From Bacteroidales bacterium (GTDB taxonomy: Bacteria; Bacteroidota; Bacteroidia; Bacteroidales; UBA932): a stretch of 64,000 nucleotides of DNA. The stretch lies in the NCBI GenBank assembly GCA_017454905.1, contig JAFTCB010000030.1, positions 1 through 64,000 on the forward strand, in the 5' to 3' direction. Under the pieces are notes generated by a model that was not told where the DNA came from, did no database searches, and saw nothing but the letters and a program-made list of their open reading frames with translations. A program made the position numbers and the translations under genes. Within the stretch, counting starts at the first letter, position 1. Each line of letters begins with the position of its first letter. Positions 57,486-64,000 of this stretch are shown one piece after another.

Positions 57486-58882
57486 GTGTGCCGGATGCAG
57501 CCGCTGTCGGCGGAGTAGACCCAGTTGGAGACCAGGTTGTGGCAGGGTTGCATCTGTGGCGCGCCCAGGTCCACCAGCACGGCATCCGCCTGCTTGCCGA
57601 CGGCGATCTCGCCGGCGTCGATGCCGAAGAAGTCGGCGCCGTTCTTCGTGGCCCAGCGGAAGACTTCCTCGGCGGGCAGCAGGGAGGCGTCGCCGGGCAG
57701 CTTGGCCAGCAGGGCGGCGAACTTCATCTGCTCGCGCAGGTCGAGGTTGTTGCCGGAGGAGGCTCCGTCCGTGCCCAGGGTGATGCGGCAGCCGGATTCG
57801 AGCGCCAGCTCGTAGGGGAAGCGGCCGCTGCCGAGCTTCATGTTGGAGCAGGGGCAGTGGGACACGGTCACGCCGCGCTTCGCGAGGATCTTCCATTCTT
57901 CGGCGTCCACGTGGACGCAATGGGCGGCGATGACGTCCTGCCCGAGGAATCCCAGCTTGTCCAGGTAACGGACCGGCGTCGTGCCGTGCGCGCGGATGCA
58001 GTCTTCGACCTCGCGCTGCGTCTCGGCGACGTGGATGTGGAGCAGCAGGCCCTGGTGCCGCGCGAAATTGGCGGCGCGCTTGAGCCGCTCGGCGCTGACG
58101 GTGTAGATGGAGTGGGGGGCGATGACGAGCTGGATGCGCCCGCCGGTGGGGTCTTTCCAGTTCTTGATGTAGTCCCGGATCTCCTCGAAGTGGGATTTGG
58201 GGTGGTTGTCCATCACCGTGATGCCGATGGCCGCCCGCAGGCCGGAGGCTTCGACGGCGGCGATGCATTCTTCGAAATCGAAGTACATGTCCGAGAAGAA
58301 GGTGGTCCCGGAGGCGGCCATCTCCTTGACGGCGAGCTCGTTGCCGCGGCGGATATCCGCCGGCTCCATGCGCGCCTCCGCGGGCCAGATGTGCTCTTCG
58401 AGCCACTCCTGCAGGGGCAGGTCGTCCGCGTAGCCGCGCAGCAGGGTCATGGCCGCGTGGGTGTGCGTGTTGAAGAAACTCGGGAGGATGGCCAACCCGT
58501 CGGCCTCGAGGATGCGGTCCGCGGGGGTGTCTGCCGGCGCGTCGAGGTCGGCGAAACGGTCCCGGAGGATGAGGATGTTGGTCTTGCGCCCTTCGTGCCG
58601 GACGTTCCGGATCAGGATGGACTCGGGGGGACGGAAGGTCAGTTCGAGCTCGTGGTAGTCGTCCAGGATGCGCCGGGCCTGGGCGAGGAATGCCTCGCCG
58701 CGGGCCGTGAGGAGCACCTGGCCGCGGTTGCGCTCAAACAGGCGCGCACCGGTGAATTTCTCCAGTTCTGCAATGTGCTGGCTGACAGCCGGCTGACTGA
58801 CGCCAAGTGACCGGGCCGCAGCGGTGAAGCTGCCGGACTCGGCCACTTGGGTGAAAACGCGTAATCTGAAATCTTCGAACAT
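57458..58882 (-). CDS. LysR helix-turn-helix fused to an aminohydrolase (SAH/MTA deaminase-like)
   Basis: A 474-residue single frame. Residues 1-80 are a LysR-type winged HTH: FRLRVFTQVAESGSFTAAAR, LGVSQPAVSQHIAELEKFTG, ARLFERNRGQVLLTARGEAF. After a short linker, residues about 88-470 are a full amidohydrolase of the S-adenosylhomocysteine/methylthioadenosine deaminase group: NTHTHAAMTLLRGYADDLPL (HxH), LLHIHVAETQREV, AAHCVHVDAEEW, HCPCSNMKLGSG and GTDGASSGNNLDL (metal Asp). No LysR effector domain is present. The enzyme domain may serve as the ligand sensor. The stop lies in a 72 bp repeat that has replaced the last few codons. A T-N11-A palindrome overlaps the start. Confidence 0.88.
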   Translation of the reverse strand: MFEDFRLRVFTQVAESGSFTAAARSLGVSQPAVSQHIAELEKFTGARLFERNRGQVLLTARGEAFLAQARRILDDYHELELTFRPPESILIRNVRHEGRKTNILILRDRFADLDAPADTPADRILEADGLAILPSFFNTHTHAAMTLLRGYADDLPLQEWLEEHIWPAEARMEPADIRRGNELAVKEMAASGTTFFSDMYFDFEECIAAVEASGLRAAIGITVMDNHPKSHFEEIRDYIKNWKDPTGGRIQLVIAPHSIYTVSAERLKRAANFARHQGLLLHIHVAETQREVEDCIRAHGTTPVRYLDKLGFLGQDVIAAHCVHVDAEEWKILAKRGVTVSHCPCSNMKLGSGRFPYELALESGCRITLGTDGASSGNNLDLREQMKFAALLAKLPGDASLLPAEEVFRWATKNGADFFGIDAGEIAVGKQADAVLVDLGAPQMQPCHNLVSNWVYSADSGCIRHTLCAGRVLV

Positions 58883-58905
58883 AAGCTATCCTTATTGCAA
58901 AGATA
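58881..58905 (-). promoter_or_regulatory. Promoter box and palindromic operator of the fusion gene
   Basis: On the minus strand TATCTTTG (58898-58905) is followed by ATAAGGATAGCTTAT (58881-58895), a perfect ATAAG-N5-CTTAT palindrome that contains the T-N11-A pattern of LysR sites. It overlaps the ATG at 58882 by two bases. Binding there would block the gene's own transcription or translation start. Confidence 0.6.
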
Positions 58906-58919
58906 GCAAATTCTGAAGA

Positions 58920-60638
58920 TTATTCTTTCACGGTGCGGAATGCGGGAAGGTCCGCCGGGCTGAAATGCTCGATGTAGGCGGCCTTGCCGAGGACGTCTTC
59001 CTCCGTCATGGGGACGTAGACGCGGGCGCTGTCCGCGAAGAGTCCCGGCTCGAGGCTGGCGTCGTGCAGCAGGAGCAGCGACATGATGATCTCTCCGGTC
59101 ATGTCGTACAGCCTGCGGGCGAGGAAGTCCTGGGCCTCCTGGTTCTCCAGGGCCTTGACGGTCTCGAGGCTCTTCTCGTAGCGGTCCACCAGGGCGGCGA
59201 CGCGCTCCTTGAGGGCGGCGAATTCCGGTGCGAAGTCCTCTGCGAGCATCTCGCGGATGATCCCCAGGTAGGTGCCGTTCGTGATATAACGGGCGGCGGC
59301 GACGACCTGCAGCTGCGTCGTGCCTTCGTAGATGGAGAAGATGCGCGCGTCGCGCATGAGGCGCTGGCTCTTGTATTCCATGATGAAGCCGGAACCGCCG
59401 TGCACGGAGACCGCATCGTATGCGTTCTGGTTGGCGTATTCCGAGGTCATGCCCTTGCAGATCGGGGTGAAGGCGTCCGCGAGGCGGTTGTATTTCTTGC
59501 ATTCCTGGCGCTGCTCGGGGGTGAGCTTGGTGCCGCAGCGCTCGATGTCCTCCAGGGCCTTGTACACATCCACGTAGGAGGCGGTCTTGTAGAGGAGGGA
59601 GCGGCTGGCGTCGAGCTTGGCCTTCATGCGGCTGAGCATGTCGTACACGCCCGGGAAGTGCTCGATGGTCTGGCCGAACTGGGCGCGGACGGCGGCGTAG
59701 TTGCGGGCTTCGTTGAGGGCTTCCTGGCTGAGGCCGGTGCTCTGGGCGGCGATGCCGAGGCGGGCGCCGTTCATCAGCGCCATCACGTACTTGATCAGGC
59801 CGAGGCGGGTGCTGCCGACGAGTTCTGCCTTGGCGTCCTTGTAGGTCAGTTCGCAGGTCGGCGAGCCGTGGATGCCGAGCTTGTGCTCGATGTGGCGGAC
59901 GTTGACGCCGCCCTGGCGCTTGTCGTAGATGAACATGGACAGGCCGCGGCCGTCCTTGGTGCCCTCTTCGCTGCGGGCCAGGACCAGGTGGATGTCGGAG
60001 TCGCCGTTGGTGATGAAGCGCTTCACGCCATTGAGGCGCCAGCAGTTCTCCTTCTCGTCGAAGGTGGCCTTGAGCATGACGCGCTGCAGGTCGGAACCGG
60101 CATCGGGCTCGGTGAGGTCCATGGACATGGTCTCGCCGGCGCACACGCGCGGGATGAAGCGCTCGCGCTGGTCGTCGTCGGCGAATTCGTACAGGGTCTC
60201 GGCGCAGCTCTGCAGGCTCCAGATGTTCTGGAAGCTGGCGTCCGCCGCGGAGACGATTTCGCTGGCCATGGAGAAGACGACGGCGGGGCAGTTGAGCCCG
60301 CCGTAGCGGCGCGGCATCGTGAGGCCCCAGAGACCGGCCTTGCGGGTCGCCTCGAGGTTCTCGAGGGTCTTGGAGGCATAGTGCATGCGGCCGTCTTCCA
60401 GATGCGGGCCTTCGAGGTCCACGCTCTCGGAGTTGGGCTCGATGACATTGGCTGCCACGTCTCCGACGATCTCCAGCAGGCGTTTGTAGTTCTCGATGCA
60501 GTCTTCGTGGTCCACGGGGGCGTAGTCATAGTCCTTGCTCTCGCTGAACCCCTTCTCCTTAAGCTCGGTGATGCGGCGCATCAGCGGGTCCTGCAGGTAG
60601 AAAGCGATCTCAGGATGATCAGTATAGTAGTTTGCCAT
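58920..60638 (-). CDS. Acyl-CoA dehydrogenase
   Basis: A 572-residue flavoprotein of the acyl-CoA dehydrogenase family, longer than the 380-residue core by a C-terminal extension of the VLCAD/FadE-like type. The N-terminal domain has LWGLTMPRRYGGLNCPAVVF. The middle domain has MDLTEPDAGSDLQRVMLKAT and WRLNGVKRFITNG. The C-terminal domain has VHGGSGFIMEYKSQRLMRDA and ARIFSIYEGTTQLQV. Electrons pass to the ETF encoded just upstream. It is third in the etfB-etfA-acd operon. Confidence 0.93.
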   Translation of the reverse strand: MANYYTDHPEIAFYLQDPLMRRITELKEKGFSESKDYDYAPVDHEDCIENYKRLLEIVGDVAANVIEPNSESVDLEGPHLEDGRMHYASKTLENLEATRKAGLWGLTMPRRYGGLNCPAVVFSMASEIVSAADASFQNIWSLQSCAETLYEFADDDQRERFIPRVCAGETMSMDLTEPDAGSDLQRVMLKATFDEKENCWRLNGVKRFITNGDSDIHLVLARSEEGTKDGRGLSMFIYDKRQGGVNVRHIEHKLGIHGSPTCELTYKDAKAELVGSTRLGLIKYVMALMNGARLGIAAQSTGLSQEALNEARNYAAVRAQFGQTIEHFPGVYDMLSRMKAKLDASRSLLYKTASYVDVYKALEDIERCGTKLTPEQRQECKKYNRLADAFTPICKGMTSEYANQNAYDAVSVHGGSGFIMEYKSQRLMRDARIFSIYEGTTQLQVVAAARYITNGTYLGIIREMLAEDFAPEFAALKERVAALVDRYEKSLETVKALENQEAQDFLARRLYDMTGEIIMSLLLLHDASLEPGLFADSARVYVPMTEEDVLGKAAYIEHFSPADLPAFRTVKE

Positions 60639-60640
60639 GG

Positions 60641-61663
60641 TTACTTGCTGTTCTTTTTGTAGTACTTGATGAGCTTCGGGACGACTTCTTCAACGCTCCC
60701 TGTGATGACGTAGTCGGCGATCTGGTTGATCGGGGCGTCCGGATCGCTGTTGATGCTGATGATGATCTTGCTGTCCTGCATGCCGGCGATGTGCTGGATC
60801 TGGCCGCTGATGCCGCAGGCGATGTAGACCTTCGGGTGGACCGTGACGCCGGTCTGGCCGATCTGGCGGTCTGCGTCGCAGAAGCCCGCATCCACGGCGG
60901 CGCGGCTGGCGCCGACCTCGGCGTGGAGGACTTTCGCAAGCTCGAACAGGCTGTCGAAACCTTCCTTGCTGCCCATGCCGTAGCCGCCGGCCACGACGAT
61001 CGGAGCGCCCTTCAGGTTGTGCCTGGCGGCTTCCACATGGTGGTCGAGGACCTTGACGACGCAGGCCTCGGGGCTGACATACCGGCCGACTTCGGGATAG
61101 ACGACCTCGCCGCGGGCGCTGCCCGTGTAGAGGGCTTTCTGCATGACGCCGGAGCGGACCGTGGCCATCTGGGGACGGTGTTCGGGGTTGACGATGGTGG
61201 CGACGATGTTGCCGCCGAAGGCGGGACGGATCTGGTAGAGGAGGTTCTTGAACTCGCGGCCGGTCTTGACCTCGGTATAGGAGCCGATCTCGAGCTGGGT
61301 GCAGTCGGCGGTGAGGCCGCTGGTCAGCGAGGAGGACACGCGGGGGCCCAGGTCGCGGCCGATGACCGTCGCGCCCATGAGGCAGATCTGGGGCTGCTCT
61401 TCCTTGAACAGGCCGACGAGGATGTCGGTGTGGGGGGCGGAGGTGTAGGGGAAGAGGACGGGGTCGTCAAAGACGAAGAGCTTGTCCACGCCGTACGGGA
61501 GGATCTGCTGCTCCACCTTGCCTTTCAGGCCGTCGCCGGCCGCGATGGCGTGGAGCTCGACGCCCAGTTCGTCCGCCAGCTTCCGGCCTTTGGTAAGCAG
61601 TTCCTGGGAGACTTCGGCGACCTGTGCGCCTTCTGTTTCGCAATATACAAATACGTTGTCCAT
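60641..61663 (-). CDS. etfA: Electron transfer flavoprotein alpha subunit
   Basis: A 340-residue EtfA. The N-terminal domain starts MDNVFVYCETEGAQVAEVSQ. The FAD-binding C-terminal domain has PIVVAGGYGMGSKEGFDSLF, EVGASRAAVDAGFCDADRQI, GQTGVTVHPKVYIACGISGQ and SINSDPDAPINQIADYVITG. It accepts electrons from the acyl-CoA dehydrogenase and passes them to a membrane or ferredoxin-linked partner. It lies five bases after etfB. Confidence 0.97.
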   Translation of the reverse strand: MDNVFVYCETEGAQVAEVSQELLTKGRKLADELGVELHAIAAGDGLKGKVEQQILPYGVDKLFVFDDPVLFPYTSAPHTDILVGLFKEEQPQICLMGATVIGRDLGPRVSSSLTSGLTADCTQLEIGSYTEVKTGREFKNLLYQIRPAFGGNIVATIVNPEHRPQMATVRSGVMQKALYTGSARGEVVYPEVGRYVSPEACVVKVLDHHVEAARHNLKGAPIVVAGGYGMGSKEGFDSLFELAKVLHAEVGASRAAVDAGFCDADRQIGQTGVTVHPKVYIACGISGQIQHIAGMQDSKIIISINSDPDAPINQIADYVITGSVEEVVPKLIKYYKKNSK

Positions 61664-61668
61664 AAGTG

Positions 61669-62538
61669 TCAGCCAATGATTTTTTCAGCGAGCAATTCCT
61701 TGATGAGGCCCTCTACGTCGGCATCCGATGCCGACAGGGTCTTGCTTTCTTTCGCCTGGAAGGCGATGTTCACGACGGATTTGACCTTGGTCGGAGAGCC
61801 GGCGAGGCCGCACTGGGCGGGGTCGCCGTCGATGTCGGCGACGCTCCACTGCGTCAGCGTGAGGTAGGGTTTCTGCTCGTAGAGAGCTGCACGCGGATCG
61901 TCGGCGGGACGCTCCAGGGGGCAGGTCGCATATTTATACTTCATCACGAGTTTCGCGTGCTGCGGGCGGCAGGGCGCGGCGCTTCCGTTCACGGTCACGA
62001 GCAGCGGCAGGGGAGCCTCGACGGTCTCCGTGCCCCCGTCGATGTGGCGGCGGATGGTGGCCTTGCCGTCGGTGATTCCGAGGATGTCCTCGGCGTAGGT
62101 CACCTGGTTGAGACCCAGCTTCTGGGCGACCTGGGGGCCTACCTGGGCGGTGTCACCGTCGATGGCCTGGCGGCCGCCGATGACGACGTCCACGTCGCCG
62201 ATCTTCTTGATGGCGGTCGCGAGGGCGTAGGACGTGGCGAGCGTGTCGGCGCCCGCGAAGAGCCGGTCGGTGAGGAGCCAGCCCGTGTCCGCGCCGCGGT
62301 AGAGTCCCTGGCGGATGATCTCTCCCGCACGGGGAGGACCCATCGTCAGGACACCGACCGTGGAACCGGGGTTCTGTTCTTTCAGGCGCAGGGCTTGTTC
62401 GAGGGCATTCAGGTCGTCTGGATTGAAAATGGCCGGCAGTGCCGCGCGGTTGACCGTCCCTTCCGGGGTCATCGCGTCTTTCCCGACATTGCGGGTATCG
62501 GGCACTTGCTTGGCGAGAACGACGATTTTCAGTTTCAT
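61669..62538 (-). CDS. etfB: Electron transfer flavoprotein beta subunit
   Basis: A 289-residue EtfB: MKLKIVVLAKQVPDTRNVGK, NPDDLNALEQALRLKEQ, VVIGGRQAIDGDTAQVGPQVA and the recognition-loop region VEAPLPLLVTVNG. It is slightly longer than the usual 255-265 residues. It is the first gene of the etfB-etfA-acd operon, with a full promoter 24 nt upstream. Bifurcating and ordinary ETFs cannot be told apart with confidence here. Confidence 0.97.
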   Translation of the reverse strand: MKLKIVVLAKQVPDTRNVGKDAMTPEGTVNRAALPAIFNPDDLNALEQALRLKEQNPGSTVGVLTMGPPRAGEIIRQGLYRGADTGWLLTDRLFAGADTLATSYALATAIKKIGDVDVVIGGRQAIDGDTAQVGPQVAQKLGLNQVTYAEDILGITDGKATIRRHIDGGTETVEAPLPLLVTVNGSAAPCRPQHAKLVMKYKYATCPLERPADDPRAALYEQKPYLTLTQWSVADIDGDPAQCGLAGSPTKVKSVVNIAFQAKESKTLSASDADVEGLIKELLAEKIIG

Positions 62539-62562
62539 GGTTTTAGTAATTCAAAAATTGCG

Positions 62563-62593
62563 CAAATTTACGGATTATTTTCCCGTTTCCAAA
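62563..62593 (-). promoter_or_regulatory. etfB operon promoter
   Basis: On the minus strand TTTG (62590-62593) and TAAATTTG (62563-62570) are 19 bp apart. The -33 element lies in the foot of the upstream terminator-like hairpin. Confidence 0.78.
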
Positions 62594-62639
62594 ATGGCCG
62601 CGTCTGCGGCAGCAGGTCTGCCGGACACGGCCATTTTGG
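62589..62639 (-). terminator. Long hairpin between the acyl-CoA synthetase gene and etfB
   Basis: CCAAAATGGCCG (62589-62600) pairs perfectly with CGGCCATTTTGG (62628-62639), and a second inner stem is possible. It lies 22 bases past the synthetase stop. No T-run follows on the minus strand, so read-through into etfB may occur. Confidence 0.7.
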
Positions 62640-62661
62640 TATTTCGGGACGCCTCGGGGCC

Positions 62662-64000
62662 CTATTTGTACATGAAGCGCTTGATGCTTCCCTTCGGGGT
62701 CTTGGCGAAGGGGTCGAAGTGCAGTTCGAAGTCGGAAACGGCGGAGTAGCCGGGGATCTTCTCGTTGAGGAGGGCGATGTTGGCCTTCATGATGTTGTCC
62801 AGTCCGGCGGCGTCGATGTTCTGCTCCGACAGGAGGGCCTGGTTGGGCACGATGAGCGCCGTGAGGCGGCCGTCCCGGCCCACGATGAGGGACTCCTGGA
62901 CATAGGGGAGCTGGTTGAGCACGACTTCGATCTCCTCGGGGAAGATGTTCTGGCCGTTGGTGCCGAGGATCATGCTCTTGCTGCGGCCCACGAGGAAGAC
63001 GCGGCCGAGTTCGTCGATGGTGCCCAGGTCTCCGGTGCGGAACCAGCCGTCTTCGCTGAGGACGGCACGGGTGGCTTCCGGATTCTTGTAGTAGCCGGAG
63101 AAGACCACGTGGCCGCGGACGATCACCTCGCCGGCGATGCGGCGCGGATCGGGGGAGTCAATCTTGAGCTCGATGCCCTCCGGGACCGGCTCGCCGCACT
63201 CTTTCATGACATAGGTCTCTTTGTGGCCCAGGGTGATGGTCGGGGTGCACTCGGTCATGCCGTAGCCCGTCACGAAGGGGACCTTGATCTGCTCGATGAA
63301 CAGGCGCTCGAGCTGCTCCGGCATGGCCGCGCCGCCCGTGATCATCAGGCCGAGGTTGCCGCCGAAGGCGTTCATGAAGATGGTGTGGAGCGCTTCGCAG
63401 AAGTCGGGATTGTTCTCGTGGTCGGCGAGTTTGGCGGCGCCGCTCTTGCTGCGGACGAATTCTCCGATGGTGTCGTCCAGCATCTTGTTGATGATCAGCG
63501 GGACGGCGAAGAAGACGAACGGCTTGTACTGGCGCAGGGCCGGCTTGAGGTTGGCCGGTACCGGCGGGATGTAGAGGATGCACAGGGTCATGCCGTAGCA
63601 CAGCGGGGCCATCAGGTCATACACCAGGCCGAAGATGTGGGCGTAGGGGAGGACGCTGACGTAGTTGTCTTCGCGCTTGTAGGGGAAGTGGTGCGGGATC
63701 AGCTGGATGTTGGAGCTGAAGTTGCGGATGCTGATCATCACGCCCTTGGGATTGCCGGTGGAGCCGGAAGTGTACATCAGGGCGCAGAGCTCGTCCAGGT
63801 CGCGGTCGGGGAAGTGGACGTCTTCGCGGGTAAAGCCCTGCGGGTAAGCCTCTTCGAAGCGGGCATGGCGGTTTTCGTAGATCGCTGCGAAATCGCCGCG
63901 GGAGGCCAGGAGTTCTCCGGTCTTGGTGTCGATGGCGCCCAGCAGGGCGGGCATGGCCTCGAAGTCCATCTTGTCGAAGATGGCCTTTTCTGTATAAAGG
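62662..64000 (-). CDS. AMP-forming acyl-CoA synthetase, 5' end outside the window
   Basis: At least 446 residues of an AMP-binding enzyme; the frame stays open to 64000, so the N-terminal part is missing. Visible are the P-loop LMYTSGSTGNPKGVMISIRN, LPYAHIFGLVYDLMAP, TGYGMTECTPTITLG, WFRTGDLGTIDELGRVFLVG, KSMILGTNGQNIFPEEIEVV and the C-terminal Lys in KTPKGSIKRFMYK. It is of the long-chain fatty acid-CoA ligase type. With the downstream acyl-CoA dehydrogenase and ETF it suggests activation and oxidation of a fatty or aromatic acid. An ATG at 63969 is not the true start. Confidence 0.92.
   Translation of the reverse strand, partial: LYTEKAIFDKMDFEAMPALLGAIDTKTGELLASRGDFAAIYENRHARFEEAYPQGFTREDVHFPDRDLDELCALMYTSGSTGNPKGVMISIRNFSSNIQLIPHHFPYKREDNYVSVLPYAHIFGLVYDLMAPLCYGMTLCILYIPPVPANLKPALRQYKPFVFFAVPLIINKMLDDTIGEFVRSKSGAAKLADHENNPDFCEALHTIFMNAFGGNLGLMITGGAAMPEQLERLFIEQIKVPFVTGYGMTECTPTITLGHKETYVMKECGEPVPEGIELKIDSPDPRRIAGEVIVRGHVVFSGYYKNPEATRAVLSEDGWFRTGDLGTIDELGRVFLVGRSKSMILGTNGQNIFPEEIEVVLNQLPYVQESLIVGRDGRLTALIVPNQALLSEQNIDAAGLDNIMKANIALLNEKIPGYSAVSDFELHFDPFAKTPKGSIKRFMYK

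Noticed and set aside
57204..57518. 104-residue plus-strand frame over the 72 bp repeats
   Set aside because: It consists mainly of translated repeat and overlaps the terminator; no evidence for a protein.
58600..58640. Suspicion that the LysR-amidohydrolase fusion is two genes with a missed stop
   Set aside because: The linker is continuous in frame, has no internal start with a promoter box or ribosome-binding site, and both domains begin and end at their expected borders.

Overview
The window looks like a chromosome segment of a GC-rich member of the Bacteroidales, probably gut- or rumen-associated. The evidence is the Bacteroidota promoter signature (TTTG, 19-20 bp, TAnnTTTG) upstream of many genes, a large type V (FimA/Mfa) fimbrillin locus, lineage-typical families (DUF2795, DUF3575 and DUF5119 type, DUF1573, membrane AraC proteins), and mostly weak or absent Shine-Dalgarno sites. 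I see no rRNA, CRISPR array, prophage or transposase. One tRNA gene (Arg, ACG) is present.

Layout. 0.5-6.5 kb: a minus-strand operon for L-fucose use (secreted SGNH esterase-alpha-L-fucosidase fusion, lactonase-like amidohydrolase, zinc dehydrogenase, L-fucose/L-galactose dehydrogenase) divergent from an AraC regulator. 6.8-12 kb: a condensation-type acyltransferase, tRNA-Arg, L19, two exported proteins, then grpE-dnaJ. 12-24.7 kb: a long minus-strand run of housekeeping and accessory genes (trkA, glycosyltransferase, fucose-isomerase-like protein, SlyD-type FKBP, tldE, tldD, zeta-like kinase, pepD, lpxL-like acyltransferase, small membrane protein, POT transporter). 24.7-26 kb: rpsF-rpsR-rplI. 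26-46.6 kb: a large fimbrial island. A fimbrillin-AraC-receiver operon runs left. A divergent operon of ten genes runs right (OmpA/DUF3575 protein, DUF5119-type lipoprotein, six fimbrillins and two large tip or adhesin candidates). 46.6-56.2 kb: a small RHH protein, an SGNH hydrolase, a histidine kinase with receiver, a TPR membrane protein, an ABC exporter, topoisomerase IV subunit B, a DUF1573 protein and a 2[4Fe-4S] ferredoxin. 56.2-64 kb: an esterase, a LysR-amidohydrolase fusion, acyl-CoA dehydrogenase with etfA and etfB, and an acyl-CoA synthetase cut by the window edge.

How genes work together. The fucosidase would release fucose from glycans, and the three cytoplasmic enzymes would oxidise it through the lactone under control of the AraC protein. 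The fimbrial island encodes lipoprotein pilins with a shared Thr-Lys-Ala/Gly site and a shared C-terminal FDPAV..W motif. Several genes are separated by near-identical intergenic hairpins that could set subunit ratios. The island is bracketed by two closely related receiver-only proteins. The acyl-CoA dehydrogenase/ETF operon lies next to a gene in which a LysR DNA-binding domain is joined to a complete-looking aminohydrolase, so an enzyme takes the place of the usual ligand-binding domain.

Most notable points: the LysR-amidohydrolase fusion with a palindromic candidate operator over its own start codon; small hairpin repeats that entered coding sequences in frame (tldD and a fucose-isomerase-like gene) or replaced a gene end; and a recurring layout with the -7 promoter box 4-6 nt from the ATG, predicting leaderless mRNAs.
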